This document shows, in pieces, positions 1 to 13,908 of a stretch of DNA of 64,000 nucleotides (position 1 is its first letter; every line of letters starts with the position of its first letter). The notes beneath the pieces were generated by a model. It was not told the DNA's origin, made no database searches, and saw only the letters and a program-made list of their open reading frames with translations. A program made the translations under genes and the position numbers. This stretch comes from Schistocephalus solidus. Its lineage: Eukaryota; Platyhelminthes; Cestoda; Diphyllobothriidea; Diphyllobothriidae. The stretch lies in assembly GCA_017591395.1 (NCBI GenBank), contig WEDG01005469.1, positions 1 through 64,000 of the forward strand. The letters run 5' to 3'.

Positions 1-70
<70 letters not shown>
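1..70. repeat. (AT)n microsatellite
   Basis: Uninterrupted AT dinucleotide repeat running from the window edge to about position 70, directly followed by the tail side of a SINE copy. Its true length is unknown because it is cut by the window boundary. Confidence 0.97.
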
Positions 71-72
<2 letters not shown>

Positions 73-305
73 CGCTCAAGCCCGGCCAGCACCCGTAAGG
101 CAGCTTAGGATATAGGCAGAAATGCATGACCGACAAAGACAAGGGAGACCGGAATGGACATTTTTGGCTTATTAGCCGTCATCAGCCAGCCATACCCAAC
201 CCCATGTGCATTGCGCCCAACTCTCGAACTCGCCACCTTGTTGGGCAGAAGTCCAACGCTCTACCCACTGCGCCACGAGCTCGTTGTCTGGCCGGTTTCG
301 ATCGG
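71..305 (-). mobile_element. tRNA-derived SINE, copy 1
   Basis: On the minus strand a tRNA-like head lies at about 283-221. It has an A-box-like TGGCGCAGTGG (275-265) and a B-box-like GAGTTCGAGAG (231-221). The anticodon region reads GGACTTCTG, like Arg-UCU tRNAs. It is followed by a body (CATTCCGGTCTCCCTTGTC) shared with the other copies near 0.4, 26.3, 47.7 and 58.5 kb. The B box departs from the GGTTCGANNCC consensus, so it is a decayed RNA polymerase III promoter and not a functional tRNA gene. Confidence 0.75.
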
Positions 306-330
306 GAATATTAACAATAGAAGTTGGGTG

Positions 331-478
331 CTCACCGATCGTAGACAGGACTCACTTGTCCCTTTGTACCTTGGGGCTAACTCTCAAGCCCGACCAGCAG
401 CCGAAAGGCAGTTTAGGATATAGGCAGAATTACATTACCGACAAAGACCAGGGAGACTGGAATGGCCATTTATCCTTT
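331..478 (-). mobile_element. SINE copy 2, lacking the tRNA-like head
   Basis: Repeats the body and tail of copy 1 (shared runs include AGCAGCCGAAAGGCAG, TTTAGGATATAGGCAGAA and GACCAGGGAGACTGGAATGG). It stops before the tRNA-like head. It lies next to copy 1 in the same orientation, so the two may be a partial tandem duplication rather than two insertions. Confidence 0.65.
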
Positions 479-3400
479 TTTGACAATTAGAACAAAATTC
501 TGCGAAGGTCGAGAAAGTTCTGTTAGGATGCTCACAAATTTACCATTTTGCCTTGCACTTTTCTTCCATGAGTTTTAATGCTAGGCCAAAGCGAATTGTT
601 TTCCCCAGTATCCATAACGGAAGAGTTAGGCCAGACACTGGAAAGGGGTCATATGCGACACAAGCCATCAGAGGCTTCTACGTTACCCCCTTAATTCTCG
701 AATACGATGCCATGATCTGCTAGTGTTTATCGGTTGGCAAGCTGCTGGCCTCCAATGCAAATGAAAAAACTGGCCATCCAGCAAATCATAATCGGGTCAA
801 ACACACTAGTTTGAAAACCTCCACTGCTCACGTATAGGAAGCAGGAGCTAAAACTGTAAATCATAAATCGCTGAGCGCGAGAGCTGAGTTGAGGCGAGAT
901 AAAATTTCCAGGTTTTGCCTTTGCATAAAAAGCGGAAAATTTGAATAGAAAAGCAGAATTTACTGGACGATAAATTGCTACAGTAGCACCTAAGTAGGCT
1001 GACAAAAAAAACAAGACACTTTTTTCTTGGGACTACAAGGCATGCTTAAAGAAAAGGGAATTGACAAATTTCACAACCCCTTGCTTTTAGAAATCCCTTT
1101 TCAGAGGTACTCAGAGGTACTGACATCCCACAAGGGGCTGCGCTCCCGATGCTGTAGACCAACCGGAGGTCGAGGAGCAGTGGCTATCGCCACACTTTAG
1201 TCGAGCTTTACGGAGTCAATGCTAGCTCAGACTTGCTACTGTAACTTGGGGTTCGGTGACGCCCTTGGATGTAGGCTTAACGCCGCGCTAAACATGACAC
1301 TCTATCCGGGCAAAATACGAGTGAAATACGCGAAAAGCGATGTAGCCCTCGGAAGAGGACTGAGGTAGTGAGACTGACAGTGGAGAATCCATCCCCGTGG
1401 CAATTTAACAAATTCAGCATTAATTTAAATGACACTATCTTTAGTTTATCGCGGCGTGCTAAAGTCTGTGTCTTGGAAGGCTGCAAATTGGTTAGAGTTA
1501 GGCTTGACGGCTTCTTTGCAATGCTATCCCTATGACACTGTCAAGCATATGAGATTCGAGTTAGCCCACTGAAATGACGGTACAGTGGATTCCCTATCTC
1601 ATGAAATGGTAATGACATTTTAAAATGTGTTTTCGATTCAAACTCATCATTTAATCATGGTTGTCATATTGATTATCATGCCATCTAATCCTCAGATATT
1701 TCTGTTAAAGTAGGATTCCGGTTATTGAAGGGGGTTCTTTTTTACGCCCGCAAAAAGCATACTGTAAAAAAATGGCTACTTATAGTATCCAATTTTCTCA
1801 GTGATTTTCAATATTCTTATTTATTCAAATGTATTTTACAGAAAACACGCGCAAAAATTTTATTTCTTGTACTCGTTTGATAGTAAATTACGTTTTCTTA
1901 AAATTGATTACTTGAGGATAGGGTAGCTTTTGGCTTTAAAAAGTTTCTAATTGTGATATTTTTAAAGACCTTGTAATGATCATCCATAGTACATCGCACC
2001 CGTCAGTTTATTTACGTTGCCACAAATATATACAAAATGATCTAAATCAATTGTAAATTTAGAGAACTGCGTGTTCTCTTATTTATACCGTAGAGAAATT
2101 TATGATTTTTCCTTCTACAGAATTTATACGGCATGTAGTTTTGAAACCGTTAATTCAAGTATACGGCAGGCAGGGTTCAAATTTATTCAGAAATTTAGAA
2201 AATTTTTACAAACTAAAAGATACCCTTTCTTCAAGTATGTAATTTTAAGAAGACTTAATTTTCTATCAAAAAAGTATAATAAATGATACTTTGGTGGTTT
2301 TTTTGTGAAATATCTTTGAATTAACAAGAGCACCCAAAATCAATGAGAAAATTGCTTACTACTTAAATAGCCATTTTAACAGAGTATAATTTTTGGGGGT
2401 GGTCTGAAATAAGCCTTTTAAAAAGGCGGCATCCTACTGTAACTGAAATATATTGGATAAGGCTGCATGATAATCAATATGAAAACCGTACTTAAGTGAT
2501 TTCTTTGAAACGAAAACACATTTCACAATTTCAGTTGACGTTTCATGAGATAGGGAAGCTATCCTTCGGGGACCAGGTTGGCTGTAGCAGGGGTAGGCGA
2601 CTGTTAAGCCCTGCCAACCTCCGCATCCGAGCTCACCTCTGGTCGTTTAGACACTGTCTTGCCATCGAAGTCAGGAGGTTGAGGAATGAGAGAATATGAT
2701 TGATACTGGGCAATCTAAACTAATTCACGAGCAAGTCAAAGTCCTGCGCATACGGTGGGTGTAATCACTCTCGAGGGCCGAGGGTTATAGAAGGTTTCGT
2801 TTTTTGGGAACGATCTTTTTAGGTGACGATGGCTCGGGATTCACCTATGCGGTGAAATGGCCATGGCACGCCAGTACATCTTTGAATGTACTCTGCCTGA
2901 GACACTGACCGTGAATGCTGTAGGTAAAGAATTGACATACACGTCATGCATGGCTGCATGTAAAAGACGAGGAAATCTGCCATCTGATTTCAACGAAGAA
3001 TAGACTTTACATGAACTATGTTCACGACATAACTGAGACAAATAAAGTGGCTCTTTTTCCTTTGTCGAACCCAGGTGCATCTGCCATTAGGAAGGTGTAA
3101 CATGCAGGGATGCCTCACAAAATTGACAGAATTCAAGGTTACGCCGATCGCAAAGAAACGAAGAAATTGTTTGTTCCATCCACTTAGTCTGTGTTCCCCA
3201 AGCAAGGGAAACTGCGCCGCTATTCTGTTTCAACATCCTGCCTGACGGAAATTGCAAATTCTGGAGCTTTGAAGCACACTAGAGGTTTCCTCATTCGTTA
3301 TTCATAATATCCAAAGAAACCATCAAAAACTCGCTCACCAGTAAACTAACGCAGACATCGACCATCTTTGTTCTCTGCAAGAGAACATCAAGGCTGTATA

Positions 3401-3820
3401 TCATATGAACAGCCACTGGAGGTTAAATCACACTTAGCTTACAGTCAGAAACATGGAAAAACCGATCTAAGCATTTCAGAAGATACTTTGGTAAGGACAT
3501 ATTTCTCAGAATTTCAAGGACTCCACCATCGTTGCCCATACAGCCGCAGGAAGAATCGGCCACTCTGTGAGAACAAAGGGCTGGCCTGGCTCCTCAATTT
3601 GTACGGCAAATCCTTGCTTGCATCTGATTCACTTGTCTAAACCTTCACCTGGGGCATGGAATTATCTCTGAAAGTCAAGATGGGTTTCAAAGGAGCCGCG
3701 GAACCATCGGCATGATATTCGTTAGCAAATAACTACAAGGAAAGCGCTAAGAAATGATGAAAAACGCCGTAGCTTGGATGGAAACCTTCAAGGCAATCAA
3801 ACTCGATGGTCTCTGGAAAA
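479..3820. other. No gene recognised
   Basis: AT-rich sequence with only short, stop-interrupted frames on both strands. I see no protein family, tRNA or repeat that I can name. The GC-richer patches near 1130-1270 and 2560-2700 look like old repeat fragments but match no family well enough to call. Confidence 0.5.
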
Positions 3821-3829
3821 ACACGCTGA

Positions 3830-5065
3830 AATGAAGTCATCCGTAGCGTTTCAAACAGGTGCTGCGTCAAACCCATCCCGAAATGGCGGCTCGTGTCGCG
3901 GAAGCATTTCTGGTGACAAATGAATTTAAGCAGGGCTGTGTGCTGGTGCACATGCTCCTCAGTCTCATACATACAGTTGCTCTGATGAACGCCTACCGGG
4001 AAGCGCGGCTGAAATCGACACCAAGTACAAAAGTGAAGGACAATTGCTTAACATCCGACACATTTAGACATGCATGGGAGCCTCCATGACCCATGCTCAT
4101 GACTCCCAGTTTGTGGATGACAGCGTGATCAGCAGAATGACGAAGCGGACATGTAGGGGAGCGTGGAGCTTTTCGTTTCTGGTCACACAAACTCCAGCCT
4201 GATCATTAACTCTGAAACGATTATGCTCGTGAATAATCACCGCTAGTGCATGAGTACATTATGCTCCGGCTAAACATGAAAAGCGCACGTATCAGTGGAC
4301 AAAATCGCTTACTTAAGAAGTATAAGTTTGAGAAGCACGAAGAGTGACAACCAAAGTGTTGGCTAGATTTGCAAATCTAGTCAAGTCCTCAACTGGCTCT
4401 ATAATTCAGGTTGAAATAGCATGGTCTTCTCCTGAACACGAAACCAAAGGCTTATCGAGTCCCCATTCTGACAGCGCTTCTTTACGGTACAGAAAAAGCA
4501 AGGAAAACCTATCACTCCAACAAAACGAAAGTCAGAATAAGAACCAACAATCTGAGTAACCATGCTATGATGAGACCGAGACGACTGCGTTGGAGCTGTC
4601 GTTTCTTCAGAATGGATAAATAGCACCTGCCTAAACGACTATGTTAGTGTTATGTCGCTACCCTTGCTCTCAGCTAATGCGTTCAAAAGCATCGTTATAA
4701 GGACACCCTCAATCCCCTCTAAATAAACATGGGAGGACGTCACTCGGATTCTGCAAACGACGTTAACTGCCATCTAAACTGGAGCCGATGGTGACATTCT
4801 GCTTAGGGACAAGAGCCGGTGCATTCTTCGCGGCACTTGTTCCCGTCCCGATACAGAAAGTTGACATCACCAACAACGTCATGTAAATAAACCCGTTCAC
4901 CTGTCTTCCTATCCTTCCTATGACTGCCAAAAGAACCGCCAACATCACCACCAGCCATGTGGAAACATTCGCAAGCTGTCACTACTGCAGCCATATCTAC
5001 AAATCAATCATCGGCCTGATCGGTCATCTGCGAGTCTTTCGCACTGCGATCAGCGGCCTAATACC
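3830..5065 (+). mobile_element. Strongly decayed zinc-finger LINE, 3' half (copy 3)
   Basis: A short plus-strand frame at about 3859-4010 contains AFLVTNEFKQGC followed by LMNAYREA. This matches the fingers/palm stretch [12 protein letters not shown]...LMDAYRDE of the two better copies at 26.6-29.6 and 41.7-45.3 kb. Remnants of the post-RT region follow, with frameshifts and stops. At about 4965-5045 one frame reads CHYCSHIYKSIIGLIGHLRV, a C2H2-like finger whose last His is lost, equivalent to the finger C-terminal to RT in the other copies. No intact ORF remains. The limits are approximate. Confidence 0.6.
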
Positions 5066-5069
5066 AGGA

Positions 5070-8000
5070 GGGCTATGATAGCCCTGTCACTTTGGTCTCA
5101 CCTGCACACGCGGTCACAATATATTCGGCTGTAGCATGAGCCTATTAGCTATAGGTGCTTCCATTTAATTGTTCACTAAAGCACCACGATCAAGATCCCA
5201 TCACCACACACCGCACTATCTACACACTTGTCCAGTATGTTACACGTGAAACCACACCAAGGCATGTGCTTACACGACATCCATAAGTTAAACGTATACC
5301 ACAACTCCGCAGCAAACATCCTATTCACTTAGTCAGAATCAGTATGGCGAGGGAATATTTATTGTCGAAACGCGCAAATATCATATAAATGGGAAGTATG
5401 TCCTGGGAATCAGGCGCGATTAATCCTATTAAGCCGCAGTAGAAGTCGTGGATTGGAAGGTTACCAAATGGCGGGATAACTCGACTATTCTCAGAGCTGG
5501 ACGTCAGTCTGAAAGGATGCCTTCTTAAAGAGCCTTTTGCGGCATTTTTACATACAGGATATATGAGGTGCTCTTATTGTAGTCTATCATATCTGGATCG
5601 GTTTCCCGGTTGCGTGTGTGGAAGGGGTAGATGGGTTAGTTAGTTTGATCAGCTAGTGTGCTATCACCCATCTCCGGTTATCTCACCAACTATACAAGAT
5701 GGGATTGAGGGTGGTATTTGCTGCGCATGTCTACTTCACTGGAGAATATTTCACACGCAGGTCACCGCTATACCTATTCCGTCGCGCAAAGGGTAGGCTT
5801 CCTTTTTTCGGTGGTTAGAAAATCACATTGCCTTAGCATAATCACGGTGGTTCCGTTTGAAGTATAGATGGCAGTGACTGTCTGGATGCATATGTGTGCA
5901 AGCTGAAATTAGCTGAGTGACTGTAAGCCAGAAATTCGGGGACAATGTGGAATTGGTTTTTAGCAAAAGTCTTTGTAACGAAAACTAGTGCCCCTGACCT
6001 CCTTTTGTCCCGAAAAAATAGCATGCATGGTCGCTCCGTAGACCCTGTCCATATGACGGGCCAACGGTTGGAATTAGAATAGGTCGCTTATTTCATCTCA
6101 GTCCTCTGAATATAATAAAGCGGAATTAGTTCATTTGCACTATTGTTTCTACAGTATGATCTACGCAAGGAACGTACCAGTGCTATTTTTACTGCAAAAA
6201 CCTGCAGTATTAATTATAAGTAATACTAAAAAACGATAAACTACCTATCGGATGGAGCAATGGCCCTGTATATTGCCGTATGTCTGACCCCTTAGAACGG
6301 AGATATCAACTCGACAGGCCACTATAGACACTAACCTACCTTGATCGTGCCCGGCTCTTCAGGAAATTATGATATGGATACTGCGTGAGCTTTGGATCTT
6401 CTCCATTTTACGTCGAGAAAAATATTAAAATAATTTAAAAAATCGACAAAATGTGATTGATTTAAGCAACTGATCAATCGCCTAACGCTCACCTTATTTT
6501 TGCAAGTGTTTATTGTTTATCACTGTAGCCGAGACTCCTACGAGATTTCCACGGCAATTAAGTCACTCATATTCATTTGTCACTCATGGACACACGCAAC
6601 AAAAAAATATGATGAATTGGTTAGGTTAGTTTGTAAAAGGCACAGAAGACCTCGCTCGATTAGCCTGTCAACCACCGGCAAACCAGCGTTCTCAATTATG
6701 AAAAAAATGCCGCTCCGATCGCTCGACTGCAAAGGAGGAGTTTTTATTCCGTCCATACACTGAGAGAGTGAGATTACAAAGCTTACACAACAGGGCTGGA
6801 AAACTCTTATTTTGCATCATTCTTTAAAGGGCTAACCGTTCCATAGGGTAAAATTTGTAGTTTTGAGATCGGCAAATGTCTTAATCTGGATGTTTAGGAG
6901 CGGATGTTTTAAGGAGCTGCTTCTTTACGACTCACTTCTTCGTTTATGTCTGCAACATGGCTTGATCGTTAAAAATTTGTCACAGGCCTGTAGCTGAGAA
7001 GGTTCTAGAGATGAAGCCCATTCAACCTTTACTCAACCTTTACTCTTTATTATACATACAGCTGAGGGTCTATTCAAGTTTATTCCACTAAATATATTTT
7101 ATCAAAAGGTGCCATTTTCCCTATACCACATGTTCGAAAGAGTAAACTTCAAAAGTAACGGAAGAAGCTAAAGGATCCACGCGGGAACTCATTATCTATC
7201 CACACAATAATCCTGAAAGCTGTAACTTAAGTTTCATTAGCTTCGAAAACGAAGCTGGTGCGACATAGGCTTAGGGATACTTTAGCACTTGGTTTGACAA
7301 ATCTTCTAGACTTGCTGTACGAGTGTTCCGTCTCAGACCGTCTAATAAATTCTACGTAGTTATTCCGCCTTTGCTTAGTTCTAGCAATAATTGTATTAAA
7401 CAGGATTTGAGCAAAGCGTTATTGTTAAATGAATTCTATGCCAGAGCTTTTACTTTGAAACTGACGCCATACCCATAGTTCCCCCGACGTCTGATGCGTT
7501 CCCCACAGTCACTAATTTTGCCCCCGCAAGTATTCAAACACAGATGAGTCAGCTTAGTAACTTACATGCACATAGAACTAAAAACATCCCGAACAACTAA
7601 GATATTTTTTCCCTCTCTTGAGAAAATTTTTCTCAATATTTTGAGATCGTTTTTTCTCTGATCATCGGCATATTTCTAGTATCATTTCTGGAGTTAAATC
7701 TGGCTCTTGTTCTGATGTTCCACATCTTCGGAGTGTTCATAAATTGTCCCCTTATGCTAAAATGTTTTAAAAAATGGCTGCCATAAAAACTACATATTTT
7801 GCATAATCAATCAAGTTCTTAAGTTGTCTTCTTGTCAGATCGCCTTTTTGAAACGTTTCCTATGTATGTCCTGGATCCAATTACTTCTCTGTAAGGGACA
7901 TGTATCTGCGGTGGCTTTCTTCGATACAATATCACATAAATGACTCCTATTTTAAACTGAAAGCACTAGGAATTTGCAGTCCATTTACTGATATTAAAAG

Positions 8001-9360
8001 GCCGTACCTCTTTAATCGGAAACAACTGGCATTAATCGGCTTCGAATTTTCAAATGAAAGCTCTATTGCAAACGAAGTACTCCAAGCTACTTTGTAAAGT
8101 CCTCTTTTGCTCTTGCTTTACATTAATTATATTTCATCGGTTGATATAAACTGTTAATCCGTTTGTGCTGCTGCTCATCACAAATGTGTTTATTCTTTAT
8201 CTATATATACTATCCAACGTTGCTTGGATCAACTCCATTACTGAATTGCCTACTCTCTCCGCGTGGAACTCAATCTGGTTAATAAAACTGCTCCTTCCAG
8301 ATGTAGTTCCATGTGTTTATTGACCCATTAGGACCGAGAATAAATGTCATGTTTGAGTATGCGATGGTGATTACCTTGATTTTCGTGAAGATGAAGTGAT
8401 TGGTGTGTCATGGTAGTACAGGTGCAGTAACGTTGGTGGCAGTCTTCAGCGCCACCTTCCCCATTGTGCAGTTTTGACTACAGTTTGGGTTTCCTGCAAG
8501 GACACCACAGTTTGATCCCTCTCCTGGAGGCAATCTCTAATTCCAACTTCTCAGTTTCTACTGTTTTTTTGTAATCAATAAACGATTCTCCGGTTTTAAC
8601 TGGCTTCTGTTGGGCTCCCTACCATTACATGCCCCCTTCAACAGAGGGGCTCAGAGCGGCACAGAAGGGGCCTGGTCCCATCGATTTTTAAAGCCATATT
8701 TACCATATGGTCAGGTTTGTTGCAAAGACTTGAGAAGGTGTCAGTGTTTGAAGTTAAACTTAAATAGGCAATATTTACTAAATAAAATAGTGTTTACATG
8801 TAGTTACTGGGGACCGTGATGAACTGATTATGCATGCCTTGTTTAAGTCAGTCATTTGGAGGGCATTTATCCGCCAAACGTGTGCCGACCTTTTCTGTGT
8901 GACTTTTAAGATTAACTTATCAGTCGCAAAGCAGCTGATACTGAGGTAAATATTCCAGTGAACTGAAGCTGTATTATAAGATACTTTGCTAATAAAAGAC
9001 TTTAAATTTCATGGAAAGCTAATTTTGCTCGAGGTAAATGTAAAAAATTAACGGTGATTTTGGTACTTGACTGAATGTTAAATATGCTCTTATGTCCTTT
9101 CTATATCGCGTTCTGTTGTCCATGCAAAGTAACCATGAAGCGGAAATTTTATGAAATCAAGCGGAGCACTGTATTTTAAGCGGATATGACGTGCAAGTGG
9201 GTGTATTATGCCGCGACCGAAGTAGCAGGTGCTCCTTTGCTATCTTCGTCGTCGGCGTTATACCCCTCACGAGAGCCTCAAATGCCTGAAGGCAAAATGT
9301 AAACTGCATTGGATCAGACGTGCATTTAAAATATATTCCCCCTTGATCTCCTCGAAAAAG
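5070..9360. other. No gene recognised
   Basis: AT-rich, stop-rich sequence on both strands. A few 60-90 codon frames (for example 6500-6763 and 7900-8097, plus) show no recognisable motif and no matching splice context. I see nothing else that I can support. Confidence 0.5.
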
Positions 9361-9369
9361 TATATGGTT

Positions 9370-9830
9370 TTTTCGTCAAAACATATTTAGATTAAGGAAT
9401 ATCAGCATGGATACCATGGATGAAGAAAGATGTTGACCTCCTCGAACAGGTGCAAAGTAGAGCAACGAAGATGGTCGAAGGTCTTAAGAATTTACCGTAC
9501 CAAGACTGATTTAAAAAGCTTGACTTATTTCCTCTTTCCTACAGGCACCTACGGCTAAGCTTGTTCTGGACATTCCGGATTATCCGGGGCCATGATTCGT
9601 CCCTGAGATCGGAGGATTTCTACGAGTTTGCCTGCACAATTCATCTGCGTGGTCATCCGTAAAGGTCAATAGTGAACGCACGCGATTGAACCTCAGAAAG
9701 TTTTTTTTTCATTACCAAGCGAGACATTTACCGCTAACAACATTTATGATTTTAAAAGAAGGCTTGATGGCATAATATTTGACATAAGACTACTCTCACA
9801 ACATGATTTCTTAAAACTAGCCTTTTAAAA
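9370..9830 (+). mobile_element. CR1/Jockey-like LINE, RT C-terminal fragment
   Basis: The plus frame reads MKKDVDLLEQVQSRATKMV, then GLKNLPYQD, KLDLFPLSYRHLRL and DSSLRSEDFYEF, with stops between blocks. The pattern 'LE.VQ..ATK.V.gl..lpY..Rl..L.l..L..RR.R' is the region C-terminal to the RT palm in CR1- and Jockey-type elements. The fragment is 5'-truncated; catalytic motifs and endonuclease are absent. Confidence 0.7.
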
Positions 9831-9834
9831 TCTT

Positions 9835-10900
9835 TCGGGCTCTACTTTTCTTCCACAATTTTTCACCTATAGCTGTGAAAACGCATAAGAAGTTATGTTA
9901 TGCTTTGAATCAAACATTTTTAAATGTACACCATTTATATTGACTGTTCACATGCAATAATAACTTAACATTAATAGGGTCATCAAGGGTAATCTCTGTT
10001 ACCCTACAAAATATACAGTATATGAGCTAAGACATTACATTTTTCTCAGTATTGACACGATTTATACCTTATTTCTCTCATTCATTGTGAAAATCTTTAT
10101 CAAATCATTCAGAAATCGACCGTTTTGAAGATTATCTCCCCGTTAAAATTTCCCTTTCCGCAATTGTATTCGGCTGCCATGATACTTCATCAGAGATGTC
10201 AACGATTTACAATCTGTGTATCCCTTTATTCGTCAGCTATGACGTCATGCCTGGCTAAACTCTGAGAAACGTACTCAAGACATACTCACACATACCCTAT
10301 AAACCACCTCCGTTTGCTCTTCATTGCCATCATCAGGGTCACATGTATATTGCAGATCTTATTGTAGGTTATACATATTAAGAATTAAGAATTTATGTTT
10401 GGGTAACAACGGCAAGGCACTATCCAAGCAAACATTAGTAACGAAATAAAGGTATGACAATGCTTGCAGATAAAATGTACAAATACATAACTTGTCCTGC
10501 TATGTCAACAGTTAGCGCTGTTTTAAAATTAATGTTGAACTAGAAAATAGGCAGTAAATAAACTCCTACCATAAAAATGGAGGCAGAGTTCAATAGGCCT
10601 TCATTTTTGAATAGAAGGTAGAAGAAAAAAACTGCTTAGGAAAAAATGTTCAGGTGATAGAGTAGGGTAATACTGCAGTAGCATTTCAAAATGAGATAAT
10701 AAAACGTCGAGGTGATTCGTTCTTGATCACTTATGCGTATGAAACAAAATCTCATGAAAATGCGTCAATGAACTTAAGTCCTCAGCATCTTAGGATCCAG
10801 AATTAAATTCTGATGATGGTTAGTATCCAAAGAAACGGTAGCATTTTAGACTGTGGACCACCGAATGTGTACGTCCGAATGACGTCATCGTTTGGATGAC
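9835..10900. other. No gene recognised
   Basis: AT-rich sequence between two LINE remnants. It may include the 3' untranslated tails of both, but I cannot set their ends from sequence alone. Confidence 0.4.
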
Positions 10901-12291
10901 TGGTAATATAAGGAGGCATCATAGTTCATGGGCGACTCAAGGTAGCGAAAATATAGTTTCAAGAGGGTCACTTAAATACCCGATGGTCCTTTCTCCGAGT
11001 CATGGGAAAGCTACTGGGAGAAGATGAGGAAAATAAAAGGTTAATAGAATCAGTGTTCAGGTAAATGTGCAGTCTTCGCTTGAATGCAGATAGTCTAGTT
11101 AACGACATAATTTCAATTGGCAAGTAATTCCAAAGAAAACTATACCTAGAAGCAAAAAAGAGAGAGCGTCTACATGTGGAGGAAGCAGGGGAGGTATAAT
11201 TAGTGCAGAATTTCTTAGGTTATAAGGAAAACTAACGGGGGTAATGACAAAAAGCTTGGGGAGAGTTGAACTATTAATAAGTCGGAAAAGGAGACAAAAG
11301 CCTGCTTCAAGTCTCTTGACCTAAAGAAATTTTAGCTTCGTTAGCTGGCATCCTGTTGAGTAGGAAGTAATTGAAAAAGTCGGAAGTAGGAGTTTTTTGT
11401 GAAATGAATTTGGACATATTTTCTATTTTTGAACAGCTAGATTCGTTCATTAAACCGAAGAAAGGACAGTAAAATTCAAGAAAGGGAAGTACAAACACAC
11501 GTTAAAGTCTTAATTCAAGTTCAGGAAGGTAGAAATTATAAGAAATAAACCCGCAAATCTGAGCAGATTTGGCCGTTATTCTATCGGCATGAGGCGAAAG
11601 ATCTAATTTATTGGTATAGCTTAAGCCCATGTCCTTAATGGTGGAACATTCAATCATAGGGAAACCTTCAAAGATAAGAGGTTTAGGCAGGCTACAGGCC
11701 CAAAATTCATGAAGCGACACTTAGTAGGTGAGAACTCCATTAGCCATGTGGAGCTCCAGGCTGAAAGAGCGTCTAAGTCTGAATATATTTGTTCTGGGCA
11801 CCGTTCGGTCGTAGATTAAGAGAAGGAATACACGCATTTGAGGTCATCAGCATAAATAAAGATTGAGAATGTTACACTATCGATGAAATATCATTTATAT
11901 ACAGTAATAACAACAAAGGACCTAATACGGTACCTTGAAGGACACCACTAACAATCGGGGTAGCACTTGAGTATGAGGACCCTGCTAATACTTTTTGTTT
12001 TCAATCATTTAGGTATTATCTAACAAAGTCAGAAAGGGGACTACGAAATCCTATAGCTTCTAATTTAGCTAGAAGTCGTTTATGAGGCACTTTATCGAAT
12101 GCCTTACTAAGATCAAAATAGATAACTAATACAGATAGATGATCATTACGAAGAGAGGTAAGTAGATTTAGAAAAGATATGTGGCTGGTTTCACAAGAGC
12201 GGTCCGGTAAAAAGCCATGTTGGGAAAAGTTGATAATTTGATTGCTTATGCAAAAATCCGTGATTTGTTTTGCAATTAGTTTTTCGAAGAG

Positions 12292-12678
12292 TTAAGCAAG
12301 AGAGGGCGTTTTATGAACACCGCGATAGTTATGAATGTCCGAGCGGGAACCAGATTTCCAAACTGGTATTATAATAGAAGGTTTCCAATAATCGGGGAAG
12401 AAACCATTTTCGAGAAATACTGAGAATAACTTGCTTAGTAAAGGTGGAAAATCCCTTAACTGTTTAATAAGTGAGTTTGGAATGTTATCAGTTCCAACGC
12501 ATTGGGAATATTTTAGGTGAGCTATTTTCTTTTGAATACATGAAGGCGAGAAATTAATGGTTGTTAGAAGCGAATTTGAAAGCAGAGGAATTGTGGGAGT
12601 TGTGCTAGTTTCTGTTGTAAAGTGATTGGCAAAAAACGAACTTAACAACTCTGCTTTGCCCAAATCGTCTGTACGCAT
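12292..12678 (-). pseudogene. LINE reverse transcriptase, N-terminal part
   Basis: A 128-codon open stretch of the 10.9-14.9 kb LINE ORF2. It covers the linker and RT fingers: GTDNIPNSLIKQL, then LFSVFLENGFFPDYWKPSII, IPVWKSGSRSDIHNYRG. The next residues, normally ISLL, are replaced by a frameshifted tail. RT continues in another frame downstream (LFEKLIAKQITDF). It is therefore a broken gene fragment. Confidence 0.8.
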
Positions 12679-13626
12679 TTTTTGTTACAGTGAAGTAAGG
12701 GCGGAGTTACATTCAGACGTTAAGCCGATGACCGAATATGGATGATTTGAGCAACAGATTTAGATGAATTGGCGTCACTTAGTGCCCGAGACTCCCTACG
12801 CTTATCTCTCGTGAGCCTTATTTTTGATGCTAATTCAAATATTTGTGCAATCCTTAAATGAACTGACAAAAAGCTTTAAGATGAATCTTTAAGTTGCTTT
12901 CGTAATTTTTTAAGTCTGTTCTGGAGAAAATGCGGAACAGTAGAAGAAGCTGTATTTGAATTAAAAATCTTAAACGGGATAAAAGCCTGGATTTTTTTCT
13001 GTGAGGATCTGCAATAGCTCACGGAAAAAGTTTGTATTGTTGATTGAGAATATGCTATGCCAATCTAGAGTGCTTACGAAATTATTTATTATTTCATGGT
13101 TTGTGTAAGCAAAGTCAAGGATATTGCATTTAAATTCGTGTTTTTTAAGAAAGGGGACTGGAAATTAACAGTGAATTATTGCGTGATCACTTGTGAAAAG
13201 ATCATGATAAAAATTCATAAAGAGAGGGTAGACATCATTTGTAAAAATTAAATCTTAAATGTTGTTATTTCTAGTAACTGATCTGACCAGTTGGGACATG
13301 TTTGAAAAGTAAATAGTATCGACCAATTTCTGATGTTTAGGCGGAGAGGAATTTGCCTGCCAGTCCATGTCTGGCAGATTGAAATCGCCTACGATTATTT
13401 TGACATCAAATTGAGTGTCTGCAACTTTTTCAAATAGTTCGCAGAGCTCGCTTTCATTGCCAGAATAACACGGAGGATTATAGATGCAGCCAATTAACGC
13501 TTTTTTATTGTGCAGGAGGATGACTGAAGCAAAGCATACATTTCCAGAAAAGGATGAAATGCTCAGCTGAAAATGGAAATGTACAAAGGATAACTTAATA
13601 TAAAGGAGGCAACCACCGCCACGTTT

Positions 13627-13908
13627 TTAAGCGCGGTCTTGTCCGTACAAATCGAAATTATCTATAGCCATGGTCGAGTCAGAAATAAGAGAGTGAGTCC
13701 ACGATTCAGTGATGCACAGCACATCTGGATCAAGCTCAAAGGCTTCTGTTCTAAGCTCAGTCATCTTATTTACAACTGATCTCGCATTGAGTGAAACTAA
13801 GCTGAGCGTATTCCTGAGCGGCAGGTTACGCTCATCGGTATTTATAAAAAAAGATAATTTGGTGGCGGAGAAGAAAACTAGAAAGAAGAAATGAAAGGTG
13901 GGAAACAA
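13627..13908 (-). pseudogene. LINE endonuclease, N-terminal part
   Basis: Starts SLVSLNARSVVNK and continues PDVLCITESWTH. These match the first two conserved blocks of apurinic/apyrimidinic-like endonucleases of LINEs (the N of 'NARS' and the E of 'TESW' being active-site positions). A stop at 13627 ends the frame, after which GGGCLLYIK continues the domain. It belongs to the 10.9-14.9 kb element. Confidence 0.8.

Noticed and set aside
221..283. A tRNA-like sequence that could be called a tRNA gene.
   Set aside because: The B box is off consensus, the acceptor stem does not pair, and it is joined to a SINE body shared with other copies.
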